From: Micrococcales bacterium
GTDB taxonomy: Bacteria > Actinomycetota > Actinomycetes > Actinomycetales > Dermatophilaceae
DNA length: 9,387 nt
Reading direction: 5' to 3'
NCBI GenBank assembly: GCA_030452775.1
Contig: JAKDLQ010000082.1
Coordinates: forward strand, 1 to 9,387
The notes beneath the pieces were generated by a model. That model worked only from the letters and a program-made list of their open reading frames with translations. It did no database searches and was not told the DNA's origin. Within the stretch, counting starts at the first letter, position 1; every line of letters starts with the position of its first letter. Below are positions 1-8,793 of this stretch, one piece after another. A program made the position numbers and the translations under genes.

Positions 1-494
1 CCGACCGTGTCCAGCGGCCTGGTGGCGTCCGCGCTCAGGGTGACCGGTCCGCGGGTGGACCCGTCGATCGAGACGGCGGTCACCGGCGGTGTCGGCGCAG
101 ACTTCGCCGACTTGAGCGTCGCGATGGTCTTCTGCGCGTTGCTGATCGCCTTCTCCGGGACCGGCTTGACCGTCTTCATCTTCCTGATCCCCAGCAGCGC
201 GAGCACGGCCGCGATGAGAAGCAACAACACGGTGACGATGAGGAAGCTGAGCCACCGGGGCAGGCCGAGAGCTTGGATCCCCTCGGCCAGGGTGATGAAG
301 ATGAAATAGACCGAGTAGAAGGCGACGACTCCCGCAGCTGCGAGCAGTCCGCCGCCGAGGCCCGCCTTCTTGACCTGCGACGTGACCTCCAGCTTGGCTA
401 GGGCGATCTCGCCTCGAACGAGCGCGGAGGCGTCCTGCGAAGCGGACGCGACCAGTTGGCCAAGGGTCCGCTCCTGTCCGGGGTCGGTGCTCAT
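1..494 (-). CDS. Holin-X family (putative actinobacterial holin superfamily III) membrane protein, C-terminus outside window
   Basis: The leftward reading frame is open from an ATG at 494 to the window edge (164 codons seen), so the C-terminus is missing. The start is set by a good ribosome-binding site, GAGGAA at 503-508, 8 nt before the ATG. The N-terminus is a short amphipathic region (residues 1-45) typical of the family: a polar head, a stretch resembling LVRGEIALAKLEV, then two strong hydrophobic helices at about residues 46-69 and 82-103. After the membrane part comes a Lys/Ala-rich cytosolic segment (about 104-135) and a Pro/Thr/Ser-rich tail. This layout matches the Pfam 'Putative Actinobacterial Holin-X' group. 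Despite the name, members are usually chromosomal housekeeping membrane proteins with no shown lysis role. There are no phage genes nearby, so I infer a cell-envelope protein of unknown function. It follows nhaA on the same strand after a 116-nt gap. Confidence 0.8.
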   Translation of the reverse strand, partial: MSTDPGQERTLGQLVASASQDASALVRGEIALAKLEVTSQVKKAGLGGGLLAAAGVVAFYSVYFIFITLAEGIQALGLPRWLSFLIVTVLLLLIAAVLALLGIRKMKTVKPVPEKAISNAQKTIATLKSAKSAPTPPVTAVSIDGSTRGPVTLSADATRPLDTV

Positions 495-545
495 CAACTC
501 ACTTCCTCACCTGACGCTGTGCGCACGCGGCGCCTACCGTGCAAC

Positions 546-576
546 ACCCTACTGTCCGGTCTGCCCGACGTGTCAC
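546..576 (-). promoter_or_regulatory. possible sigma-70-type promoter for the Holin-X gene
   Basis: On the minus strand, GTGACA (571-576) and TAGGGT (546-551) resemble -35 and -10 boxes. The spacer is 19 bp, slightly long. They lie about 52 nt upstream of the Holin-X ATG, in the 116-nt gap after nhaA. The match is only suggestive; read-through from nhaA is equally possible. No convincing terminator is visible in this gap. Confidence 0.3.
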
Positions 577-610
577 AGCGGCGCCTCGCCTCGCCGGTGC
601 CGACGCTCCC

Positions 611-1954
611 TCAGGACTGCTCGTACACGTCCGGGATGCCGTCCCCGTCGGTGTCCAGTGATTCGCGGGCCTCCAGCGCCCGGTAGTGCCGGTTGCGTCG
701 TCCCAGCACCGCGGCGGCGAGCAACGCCGCGATGAGGCTGCCCACCAGCACGGCCAGCTTGACATGATCGTCCCGAGAGGACCCTGGACCGAAGGCCAGC
801 TCGCCGATGAGCAACGACACGGTGAACCCGACCCCGGCGAGCAGCGACAGCCCGAAGACATCCGACCAGGCCAGGTCGGAGTCCAACTCGGCCTTGGTGA
901 AGCGCGACAGCGCCCACGTGCTGCCGAAGATGCCGACGCACTTGCCGACGACGAGCCCGGCGACCACGGCGATCGCCGCGGCGTCGCGAGCCGCAGCACC
1001 CAGGCCGCCTCCGACGACCGTCACCCCAGCGGCGAAGAAGGCGAAGATCGGCACCGCGACTCCGGCCGACCAGGGACGGATGCGATGCTCGATCCGCTCC
1101 GCCATCGAGCTCTGGTCCGGGTCGTCCTCTTCCGAACGGATCACCGGGACGAGGAGCCCGAGCAGCACGCCGGCAATGGTTGCGTGAACTCCAGAGGCAT
1201 GGACGAGCCCCCACGCGATGAGGGCCGGGATGGCAAGCAGCCACACCCGCGGTGGGCGCCCGGTGCTCGTGGATCGCCGCAGCAACGCCCACCACACCGC
1301 GAGAGCGACGGCCGCCCCTGCCAGCGAGAGCCAGTTGATGCCCGAGGTGAAGAAGACGGCGATGATGGTGATGGCGATGAGGTCGTCGACGACAGCGAGC
1401 GTCAGCAGGAAGGAGCGCAGCCCCGACGGAAGGTGGGTGCCGATGACCGCCAGCACCGCAAGGGCGAAGGCGATGTCGGTCGCGGTGGGGATGGCCCAGC
1501 CGCGCATCGCATCGCCGCCCGCGCCGGATAGCGCCACGACACCGACGAAGACGACTGCGGGGATGACAACCCCGGCGGCGGCGGCCACGACCGGTAGCGC
1601 TGCCTTGCGCGGGTTGCGCAGGTCGCCCGCGACGAACTCCCGCTTCAGCTCGACGCCGACGACGAAGAAGAACACGGCCAGCAGCCCATCGGACGCCCAG
1701 GTGCCGAGCGAGAGATCGAGGTGCAGGGCGCTCGGCCCGATGACGGTGTCTCGGAGAGTGGCGTAGGCCTCGCGCCACGGGGAGTTGGCCCAGATCAGCG
1801 CGGCCACGGCTGCGACGAGCAGGACCGCGCCGCCGACGGTCTCGGTGCGCAGCGCCTGGGCGACGAAGCGGGCCTCATGCCAGCTGCCGCGACTGAGGAG
1901 CGGGTCTGGCCCTGACGGGCTCTGTGACGGGCTCGGTGAGGAACTCGGGGTCAT
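611..1954 (-). CDS. nhaA: Na+/H+ antiporter NhaA with C-terminal Ca2+-loop-like tail
   Basis: This 447-residue protein is an NhaA-family inner-membrane antiporter that exchanges Na+ (or Li+) for H+ to control sodium and pH. Visible family signatures are GLLAVFFFVVGVELKREF (about 90-107), TDIAFALAVLAVIG with D160 (equivalent of E. coli D133), and VVDDLIA with the ion-binding Asp pair D190/D191. GVHATIAGVLLGL (255-267) and VGKCVGIFG with the conserved membrane Lys K338 are also present. About a dozen hydrophobic segments are evident. The N-terminus adds a Ser/Pro-rich head (1-20). The length exceeds the ~390 residues of E. coli NhaA. The extreme C-terminus carries DTDGDGIPDVYEQS, a DxDxDGxxD pattern like thrombospondin type 3 or dockerin calcium loops. 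The ATG at 1954 lies 7 nt after the stop of the upstream NYN gene and shares its ribosome-binding site region with that stop codon, so the two are probably one operon. Confidence 0.95.
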   Translation of the reverse strand: MTPSSSPSPSQSPSGPDPLLSRGSWHEARFVAQALRTETVGGAVLLVAAVAALIWANSPWREAYATLRDTVIGPSALHLDLSLGTWASDGLLAVFFFVVGVELKREFVAGDLRNPRKAALPVVAAAAGVVIPAVVFVGVVALSGAGGDAMRGWAIPTATDIAFALAVLAVIGTHLPSGLRSFLLTLAVVDDLIAITIIAVFFTSGINWLSLAGAAVALAVWWALLRRSTSTGRPPRVWLLAIPALIAWGLVHASGVHATIAGVLLGLLVPVIRSEEDDPDQSSMAERIEHRIRPWSAGVAVPIFAFFAAGVTVVGGGLGAAARDAAAIAVVAGLVVGKCVGIFGSTWALSRFTKAELDSDLAWSDVFGLSLLAGVGFTVSLLIGELAFGPGSSRDDHVKLAVLVGSLIAALLAAAVLGRRNRHYRALEARESLDTDGDGIPDVYEQS

Positions 1955-1964
1955 GATCTCCCTA
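1955..1964 (-). promoter_or_regulatory. ribosome-binding site of nhaA overlapping the upstream stop codon
   Basis: On the minus strand the NYN gene ends in TAG (1964-1962), whose last bases form AGGGAG directly before the nhaA ATG at 1954 (spacing 3-6 nt depending on alignment). This arrangement supports the nhaA start and suggests translational coupling between the two genes. Confidence 0.6.
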
Positions 1965-2744
1965 ACTCTTGACAGCGAGCTTGCGACGGGCGCTCGCCGG
2001 CTTGGCCGGCGGCTTCTGCTTGCCGTCCGCGACCCGGATCCCGGAGTCGGAGCGCACGACCGTGAAGAGTCCGATCGCCTCGGTGAGGTCGCTCAGCTTG
2101 CTGTAGCCGTAGCGTCGCGGGTCGAAGTCAGGTGCCTGCTTGACGATGATGTTGCCGACTGCGCCGAGGGTTGCCCACCCGTCCTCTCCGGAAGCGGCCT
2201 CGATCGCCGATCGGAAGAGCCCGACGAGCTGGGCGTCCTGCCCCAGCATGCTGCTCGCCTTCTTGGCCGGCCTTTTGGCCGAATCCGCGGGGGCGCTCCT
2301 GAAGATCTCCGTATAGACGAACTGGTCGCAGGCCGTGACGAAGGGGCGCGGCGTCTTCTCTTCGCCGAAGCCGAGAACCCGCGTGCCGGACTCGCGTATC
2401 CGGGAGGCGAGCCGGGTGAAGTCGCTGTCGCTGGAGACAATGCAGAAGCCGTCGAAGGTGCCGGTGTAGAGCAGGTCCATCGCGTCGATGATCATCGCGC
2501 TGTCGGTCGCGTTCTTGCCCGAGGTGTACCCGAACTGCTGGATGGGCTGGATGGAGTGGGCGAGGAGCGAGTCCTTCCACTTGGCGAGGTTGGGCCTGGT
2601 CCAGTCGCCGTAGATCCGTTTGACACTGGCCGTGCCGTACTTCGAGATCTCCGCCAAGAGGGGTTCGACGAGGTTGGGGTCGGCGTTGTCTGCGTCGATG
2701 AGGACGGCGAGGCGGTCGTTGGGGGCGACGGCGGGCTCGGTCAT
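1962..2744 (-). CDS. NYN-domain (LabA/DUF88-type) protein with C-terminal OST-HTH/LOTUS domain
   Basis: From the ATG at 2744 the product is 260 residues. An NYN domain (PIN-like RNase fold) fills roughly residues 10-148: RLAVLIDADNA supplies acidic residues D17 and D19, GKNATDSAMIIDAMDLL supplies D81 and D87, and CIVSSDSDF supplies D106 and D108. This is the acidic metal-binding layout expected of an active nuclease. After a Lys/Ala-rich linker (about 152-168), residues 172-240 match an OST-HTH/LOTUS domain (LVGLFRSAIEAA... YGYSKLSDLTEAIGLF), an RNA- or protein-binding winged helix. The tail is basic. NYN-LOTUS proteins are thought to act in RNA cleavage or regulation; the substrate here is unknown. 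In-frame ATGs at 2753 and 2756 are alternative starts. None has a clear ribosome-binding site, so the start is uncertain by 4 codons. The same frame stays open antisense to the helicase up to 3950, but that is not coding. It probably forms an operon with nhaA and lies divergent from the RNA helicase. Confidence 0.88.
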   Translation of the reverse strand: MTEPAVAPNDRLAVLIDADNADPNLVEPLLAEISKYGTASVKRIYGDWTRPNLAKWKDSLLAHSIQPIQQFGYTSGKNATDSAMIIDAMDLLYTGTFDGFCIVSSDSDFTRLASRIRESGTRVLGFGEEKTPRPFVTACDQFVYTEIFRSAPADSAKRPAKKASSMLGQDAQLVGLFRSAIEAASGEDGWATLGAVGNIIVKQAPDFDPRRYGYSKLSDLTEAIGLFTVVRSDSGIRVADGKQKPPAKPASARRKLAVKS

Positions 2745-2801
2745 GGGGCCCATCATGCCGTCTAGCCGCTGGCGCTGGTGGTGTGCCCCGCCGGGACGCA
2801 C

Positions 2802-2807
2802 TACCTT
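2802..2807 (+). promoter_or_regulatory. -10 element of a probable leaderless promoter for the DEAD-box helicase
   Basis: TACCTT fits the actinobacterial TANNNT -10 consensus and lies exactly 6 nt before the GTG at 2814. Transcription would then begin at or next to the start codon. The only purine-rich sequence, AGGGG, abuts the GTG with no spacer, too close to act as a Shine-Dalgarno site. No good -35 is evident at 17-18 bp. The fic-like gene at 7893 has the same spacing. Confidence 0.55.
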
Positions 2808-2813
2808 CAGGGG

Positions 2814-4694
2814 GTGAGCGACGAGATCCCGGCCAACGCCTCTCAGCCGTCGCCGGTGGATGCCCCTGCCGATGAGCAGACCTCTTCCGATGCCGATGAG
2901 CGGGGCTTTTCCGACCTCGACCTCGAGGAGCGTGTCGTCCGGACGGTGCGCGACCTCGGCTACGAGCACCCGACGCCGATCCAGTCGGCGACGATCCCGG
3001 CCATGCTCGCGGGGCGCGACGTCGTGGGCCTCGCGCAGACCGGCACCGGCAAGACGGCAGCCTTCGCGCTGCCGATCCTCAGCCGGCTCGACCTCAAGCA
3101 GAAGTTGCCGCAGGCGCTCGTGCTCGCCCCGACCCGGGAGCTGGCGCTGCAGGTCTGTGAGGCGTTCGAGAGCTATGCCGCGCGGATGGCAGGGGTGCGG
3201 GTACTGCCGGTCTACGGCGGGCAGGGCTACGGTGTCCAGTTGAGCGCGCTGCGCCGCGGCGTCCATGTCGTCGTCGGCACCCCGGGCCGGATCATGGACC
3301 ACCTCGACAAGGGCACGCTGGACCTGTCGCAGCTGCGGTTCCTCGTGCTCGACGAGGCCGACGAGATGCTCAAGATGGGCTTCGCCGAGGATGTCGACAC
3401 GATTCTGGCCGAGACTCCCGCGGATAAACACGTCGCGCTCTTCTCCGCCACGATGCCCGCCCAGATCCGGCGGATCTCCCGGAAGCATCTCGATGACCCC
3501 GTCGAGATCACGGTCAGGGCAACCGCCCAGACGACGCCCGATATCACCCAGCGCTACCTCATGGTGTCCTATCCGCAGAAGGTCGACGCCCTGACCCGGA
3601 TCCTCGAGGTGGAGAACTTCGAGGGCATGATCGTCTTCGTCCGGACCAAGAACGAGACGGAGACGCTCGCTGAGAAGCTTCGCGCACGGGGATTCTCGGC
3701 CATGGCGATCAACGGCGACATCGCCCAGGTCCAGCGCGAGCGGACCGTTGGACAGCTGAGGTCCGGCAAGCTCGACATCCTCGTCGCCACCGACGTCGCG
3801 GCCCGCGGGCTCGACGTCGAGCGGGTCAGCCACGTCGTCAACTACGACATCCCGACCGACACCCAGTCGTATGTGCACCGGATCGGGCGCACCGGTCGCG
3901 CCGGCCGCAGCGGCGACGCGATCTCCTTCGTCACCCCACGCGAGCGCCACCTGCTACGGGCCATCGAGAAGGCCACCCGGACCTCACTGACCCAGATGCA
4001 GCTGCCGACCGTCGATGACGTCAACGCGACCCGGCTCAGCCGCTTCGACGATGCCATCACCGAGGCGCTCGCCTCGGATCGGGTCGACTTCTTCCGCGAC
4101 GTCGTGGCCCACTACGTGAGCGAGTACGACGTCCCCGAGGTCGACGTCGCGGCTGCGCTCGCCGTCGTGCTGCGCGGCGACCAGCCGCTGCTCCTCGAGC
4201 CCGAACCGGAGCGCCCCGCTCGCCGGGTCGGTGATCGAGGCCAGCGGGATGAGAGATCTCGCGAGAAGCATGGCCAGCGCGAGACCCGACGCGAGGACGG
4301 TGCTCGCGGCGGCGAGCGCTGGCAGCGCGAGGACCGGCCGGGGCGTGGCGCCGGTCCGAGGCGCGGCCGGTCCGACGTGACCTATGCGACGTACCGGATC
4401 GCCGTGGGCAAGCGGCACAAGGTCGAGCCGCGTCAGATCGTCGGCGCGATCGCCAACGAAGGCGGCCTCGGGCGCGAGGACTTCGGTCACATCGACATCC
4501 GCGCGGACCACTCGCTTGTCGAGCTGCCCGTGGACCTGCCCGCCGGCGCTCGGGACAAGCTGCGCAACACCCGGATCTCCGGCCAGCTCATCGAGCTGAC
4601 CGAGGCGGGGAAGCCCGGTCGGGCGGGGCCGGCGACGTCGCCGCAGCCTCGCAGCCGTGAGGGCAACCCCAAGAAGGCTCGCTGGAAGAAGTAG
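2814..4694 (+). CDS. deaD: DEAD-box ATP-dependent RNA helicase (DeaD/CsdA type) with DbpA-like RNA-binding domain
   Basis: The protein has 626 residues from a GTG at 2814. All superfamily 2 helicase motifs are present: Q-motif region FSDLDLEE to PTPIQ (32-57), Walker A AQTGTGKT (74-81), PTREL (106-110), GG (135-136), TPGR (156-159), DEAD (180-183), SAT (211-213), FVRTKN (275-280), ATDVAARGLDV (325-335) and HRIGRTGR (355-362). A helical region follows (about 400-460). Then comes a charged Arg/Glu/Gly-rich linker (about 465-520), an RRM-like DbpA C-terminal RNA-binding domain (about 522-595) and a basic tail. This is the DeaD/CsdA architecture: a cytosolic helicase that remodels structured RNA in ribosome assembly, mRNA decay and cold adaptation. 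The GTG start is preferred over upstream in-frame options because a TANNNT -10 sits 6 nt before it. The gene converges with acs (34-nt gap, no clear terminator). The pairing with a divergent NYN-LOTUS nuclease suggests shared RNA metabolism, but that is inference. Confidence 0.95.
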   Translation: MSDEIPANASQPSPVDAPADEQTSSDADERGFSDLDLEERVVRTVRDLGYEHPTPIQSATIPAMLAGRDVVGLAQTGTGKTAAFALPILSRLDLKQKLPQALVLAPTRELALQVCEAFESYAARMAGVRVLPVYGGQGYGVQLSALRRGVHVVVGTPGRIMDHLDKGTLDLSQLRFLVLDEADEMLKMGFAEDVDTILAETPADKHVALFSATMPAQIRRISRKHLDDPVEITVRATAQTTPDITQRYLMVSYPQKVDALTRILEVENFEGMIVFVRTKNETETLAEKLRARGFSAMAINGDIAQVQRERTVGQLRSGKLDILVATDVAARGLDVERVSHVVNYDIPTDTQSYVHRIGRTGRAGRSGDAISFVTPRERHLLRAIEKATRTSLTQMQLPTVDDVNATRLSRFDDAITEALASDRVDFFRDVVAHYVSEYDVPEVDVAAALAVVLRGDQPLLLEPEPERPARRVGDRGQRDERSREKHGQRETRREDGARGGERWQREDRPGRGAGPRRGRSDVTYATYRIAVGKRHKVEPRQIVGAIANEGGLGREDFGHIDIRADHSLVELPVDLPAGARDKLRNTRISGQLIELTEAGKPGRAGPATSPQPRSREGNPKKARWKK

Positions 4695-4728
4695 CCCCGT
4701 TGGCTGGGTGGGGTGGTGCTGTCGGCTC

Positions 4729-6714
<1,986 letters not shown>

Positions 6715-6820
6715 GAGAGGTTCGCCTTTCACATCGACGCTGGTGCCGGGCCCACCTGGGTCCGCTCGGTTCCACTCAACTGCACGCTACGACTCCTATC
6801 AAGGGGCAGGCCCGGCGGGT

Positions 6821-6862
6821 TCGAGGTAATCGGTCGCGATCCGCCGCGAGAGATTACCTCGA
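6821..6862. promoter_or_regulatory. long interrupted inverted repeat between trpS relic and acs (operator or terminator)
   Basis: Perfect 11-bp arms TCGAGGTAATC (6821-6831) and GATTACCTCGA (6852-6862) flank a 20-bp spacer. The spacer itself holds nested 5-bp arms TCGCG (6834-6838) and CGCGA (6845-6849). On the minus strand it lies about 70 nt past the trpS stop and about 107 nt before the acs GTG. It could be the trpS terminator, although no T-run follows on that strand and the arms contain an AT-rich core unusual for a terminator. It could instead be a binding site for a dimeric regulator of acs. The surrounding 218 nt upstream of the acs GTG hold no gene, and I could not identify a convincing acs promoter by eye. 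Confidence 0.55.
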
Positions 6863-6932
6863 CCCGGCCACCGTGCCCGAGGCCCGGCGGCGTGACGGAG
6901 GCGGCTCGACGGCATACGGCACGGTCGCGGGA

Positions 6933-7688
6933 TCAGTAGGCCATCCCCATGACGGCGCGGACGGTGGCGAGCGTGCGGTCGGCGACCTCGCTCGCGCGGG
7001 CGTTGCCCTCGTGCAGGACGCGGGTGACATAGCCGGGGTCACGGGCAAGCTCCATGCGGCGGGCGCGGTGGCTGGCGAGAGTCTCGTTGACGGCCTCGGT
7101 GACGACCTTCTTGAGGACCCGCGCCCCACCGTCTCCGACCTCCTTGGCCACGTCCTGCGGAGACATCCCGCGGAACAATGCGGCCATGCGCAGGAGATTC
7201 GCGACCTCGGGACGGCCCTTGGGGTCAAAGGTGATCCGCCGGCCGGAGCCCGTCTTGGCGCTGCGGATGCGGGCCGCGGTCTCATCCGCGGTGTCGCCGA
7301 GGTTGATGACGTTGCCCTTGGTCTTGGACATCCTCGTCCCATCGGTCCCACGCAGCAGCGGCACGTCGCTGAGGAGCGCCTCGGGCTCGGCAAAGACCGT
7401 CTGTCCGGCGGCGTAACGCTGGTTGAAGCGCCGGGCAATGGCGCGGGTCTGCGCGAGGTGGGGGAGCTGGTCGCGGCCGACGGGGACGACCCGAGCGTGG
7501 CAGAAGAGGATATCCGCGGCCTGGTGGACCGGGTAGGTGAGCAGCAGACCTGAGGCCGACGTGCGGCGGTCCGGTGGGGCGGTCGCCGGTGAGCATGCGG
7601 AAGCGCTCGGGGTTCGCGGCGGCGTGCTCGTCGATGAGCGCGTCGAGCAGGTCGCTGCGCTCGCGTACGTCTGCGGGTCGTCGGTCAT
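6933..7688 (-). pseudogene. trpS: tryptophanyl-tRNA synthetase (type II TrpRS), internally deleted and frameshifted
   Basis: TrpRS charges tRNA-Trp with tryptophan. Two colinear pieces are seen. The N-terminal piece, in one frame (about 7557-7660), reads LLDALIDEHAAANPERFR followed by MLTGDRPTGPPHVG, the start of the Rossmann fold leading into the HxGH-type signature. The C-terminal piece, in a different frame (6933 to about 7552), reads GLLLTYPVHQAADILF, then VGRDQLPHL, TDGTRMSKTKGN (the KMSKS loop) and the anticodon-binding region down to AVMGMAY. From memory of the family, about 100 residues should separate PHVGH from SGLLLTYP. Here they are adjacent, so roughly 310 nt are missing and the frame changes at the join (about 7549-7564). 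The likely ATG at 7688 is in the frame of the C-terminal piece, so a second 1-2 nt indel probably lies between about 7655 and 7680. The enzyme would be inactive. Either a second trpS exists in the genome or this is a sequence/assembly error. A continuous 360-codon frame over this region (6933-8015) is not the real protein. Confidence 0.85.
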
Positions 7689-7757
7689 CGGTGTCGAAGG
7701 TGACCGCCTCAACTGGGCAGCCACCACGCGTGGGATGCGAACGAACCCATGGGCAGC

Positions 7758-7763
7758 AGTGTA
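7758..7763 (-). promoter_or_regulatory. possible -10 box of the trpS relic
   Basis: On the minus strand, TACACT fits TANNNT and lies about 70 nt upstream of the ATG at 7688, inside the 204-nt divergent gap between trpS and the fic-like gene. No clear -35 is seen at 17-18 bp. This is a single-motif prediction. Confidence 0.25.
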
Positions 7764-7880
7764 TGCCGCTGCGCTTCCCTCCAGCGCGACCATCCATCGG
7801 GGGTGCGACCACCCGTCAGGTAGGTCGGCGGGCCGCACAGCCTCGCGGCGTCGACCGGGGTTGCCGGGTTGCCATCTAGC

Positions 7881-7886
7881 TACGCT
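7881..7886 (+). promoter_or_regulatory. -10 element of a probable leaderless promoter for the fic-like gene
   Basis: TACGCT fits TANNNT and is followed by exactly 6 nt (GGGAGG) and then the GTG at 7893. The GGAGG abuts the start codon with zero spacing, too close for normal Shine-Dalgarno use, so a transcript starting at the GTG is more likely. The geometry is the same as at the helicase gene. Confidence 0.5.
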
Positions 7887-7892
7887 GGGAGG

Positions 7893-8768
7893 GTGCCTGA
7901 CCCGACACCCGCCCAGTCCTTGCTCATCGATCAACTGGCCGGCCTCGTCGAGCTCCCCGGCGTGCGGGTGAGGGCCGATGCCGCGCGCGAGGCGTGCACC
8001 GGGCTGCGCTTCCACGAAGCCCTGCGCCGCCGGATCCCGGAGGCATCGGCCGAGTCACGGGTGAGGGGAGCGCGGGCCAGTGCCGCTCTCGACGGGGTCG
8101 AGTTCCCCGTCGAGCTCGTCCGGGAGCTGATGAGCGGGGCCCGGAAGTGGCCGGAGCGGCTCGATCCCGGGCTTGCGTCGCTCAAGGGTGCGATCTCCGT
8201 CACCGCCGAAAGCGAGCGGGTCGTCTCGCTCATCCGCGCCGCGCCGCTGCAGGCGCTCGCCCGGCTGCACGTGACGGCCGCTGCCTCCGTCATCAAGGCC
8301 GAGTGGCTCGGCCGCCCACGGGTCGGGGATGAGAACAGCGACGAGTTCGTCGACCTGGGGCCGGCGCCGTCGGCTGCGCAGGTCGCCTCCCGCTTGGCGC
8401 AGCTGTCCGAGCTCATCGTCACGGCGGCGGTGGCGACCAGTCGGATCCCGGCCGTGGTGATCGCATCGATCGTGCACGCGGAGATCGCAGCGATCCGCCC
8501 CTTCGTGCACGGCAACGGCCTCGTCGCCCGGGCCGCGGAGCGAGCACTCATCCAGGCGCTCGGACTCGACCCGACGGGGGTCGCCGTCCCCGAGGTGGGA
8601 CATGGCGAACAGGGCGGGCCGGCCTACCTCGGGTCGCTGGCTGCCTATGCCTCGGGCAGCGCCCAGGGCGTCGGACTGTGGCTCACCCAGAGTGCAGACG
8701 CGCTGCTCGCGGGCGTCGCCGAGGGGATCCGGATCTGTGACGCCGTCCGCGCCGGACGGCTCACCTGA
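7893..8768 (+). CDS. Fic-fold protein with degenerate active-site motif
   Basis: This 291-residue protein is almost wholly helical and belongs to the Fic/DOC superfamily. The Fic loop is at residues 202-213, RPFVHGNGLVAR, aligning with the canonical HPFxxGNGRxxR. The catalytic His is replaced by Arg (R202), the acidic residue by His (H206) and the phosphate-binding Arg by Leu (L210), while PF, GNG and the last Arg (R213) remain. Near the N-terminus, SAALDG (63-68) resembles the autoinhibitory motif (S/T)xxxE(G/N) with Glu changed to Asp. Canonical Fic enzymes transfer AMP or another group from nucleotides to proteins; this one is predicted to be catalytically dead or to have another activity. 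The position next to ssd recalls actinobacterial loci where a Fic-like protein is annotated as linked to morphological differentiation (from memory). The start is GTG 7893 because a -10 box sits 6 nt upstream; an in-frame ATG 24 nt further upstream lies before that -10 box. Confidence 0.82.
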   Translation: MPDPTPAQSLLIDQLAGLVELPGVRVRADAAREACTGLRFHEALRRRIPEASAESRVRGARASAALDGVEFPVELVRELMSGARKWPERLDPGLASLKGAISVTAESERVVSLIRAAPLQALARLHVTAAASVIKAEWLGRPRVGDENSDEFVDLGPAPSAAQVASRLAQLSELIVTAAVATSRIPAVVIASIVHAEIAAIRPFVHGNGLVARAAERALIQALGLDPTGVAVPEVGHGEQGGPAYLGSLAAYASGSAQGVGLWLTQSADALLAGVAEGIRICDAVRAGRLT

Positions 8769-8793
8769 GGACACGCCCAACGATCATGCGTGG

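Noticed and set aside
1..494. Prophage lysis gene (holin)
   Set aside because: The family name says holin, but no endolysin or other phage gene is nearby and the family is widespread in actinobacterial chromosomes.
573..1778. Long Arg-rich frames overlapping nhaA on both strands
   Set aside because: They are shadows of nhaA with Arg/Gly/Ala-rich composition; the nhaA frame has clear family motifs.
1962..3950. Open frame of 662 codons on the minus strand running antisense through the helicase gene
   Set aside because: Only the part below 2756 has domain content (NYN-LOTUS). The rest mirrors helicase codons in high-GC DNA and has no recognisable motif.
6933..8015. A 360-residue leftward protein including the whole trpS region and the fic upstream region
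   Set aside because: Its N-terminal half is low-complexity Ser/Thr/Pro/Arg out-of-frame translation and overlaps the fic-like start; TrpRS motifs occur in two frames.
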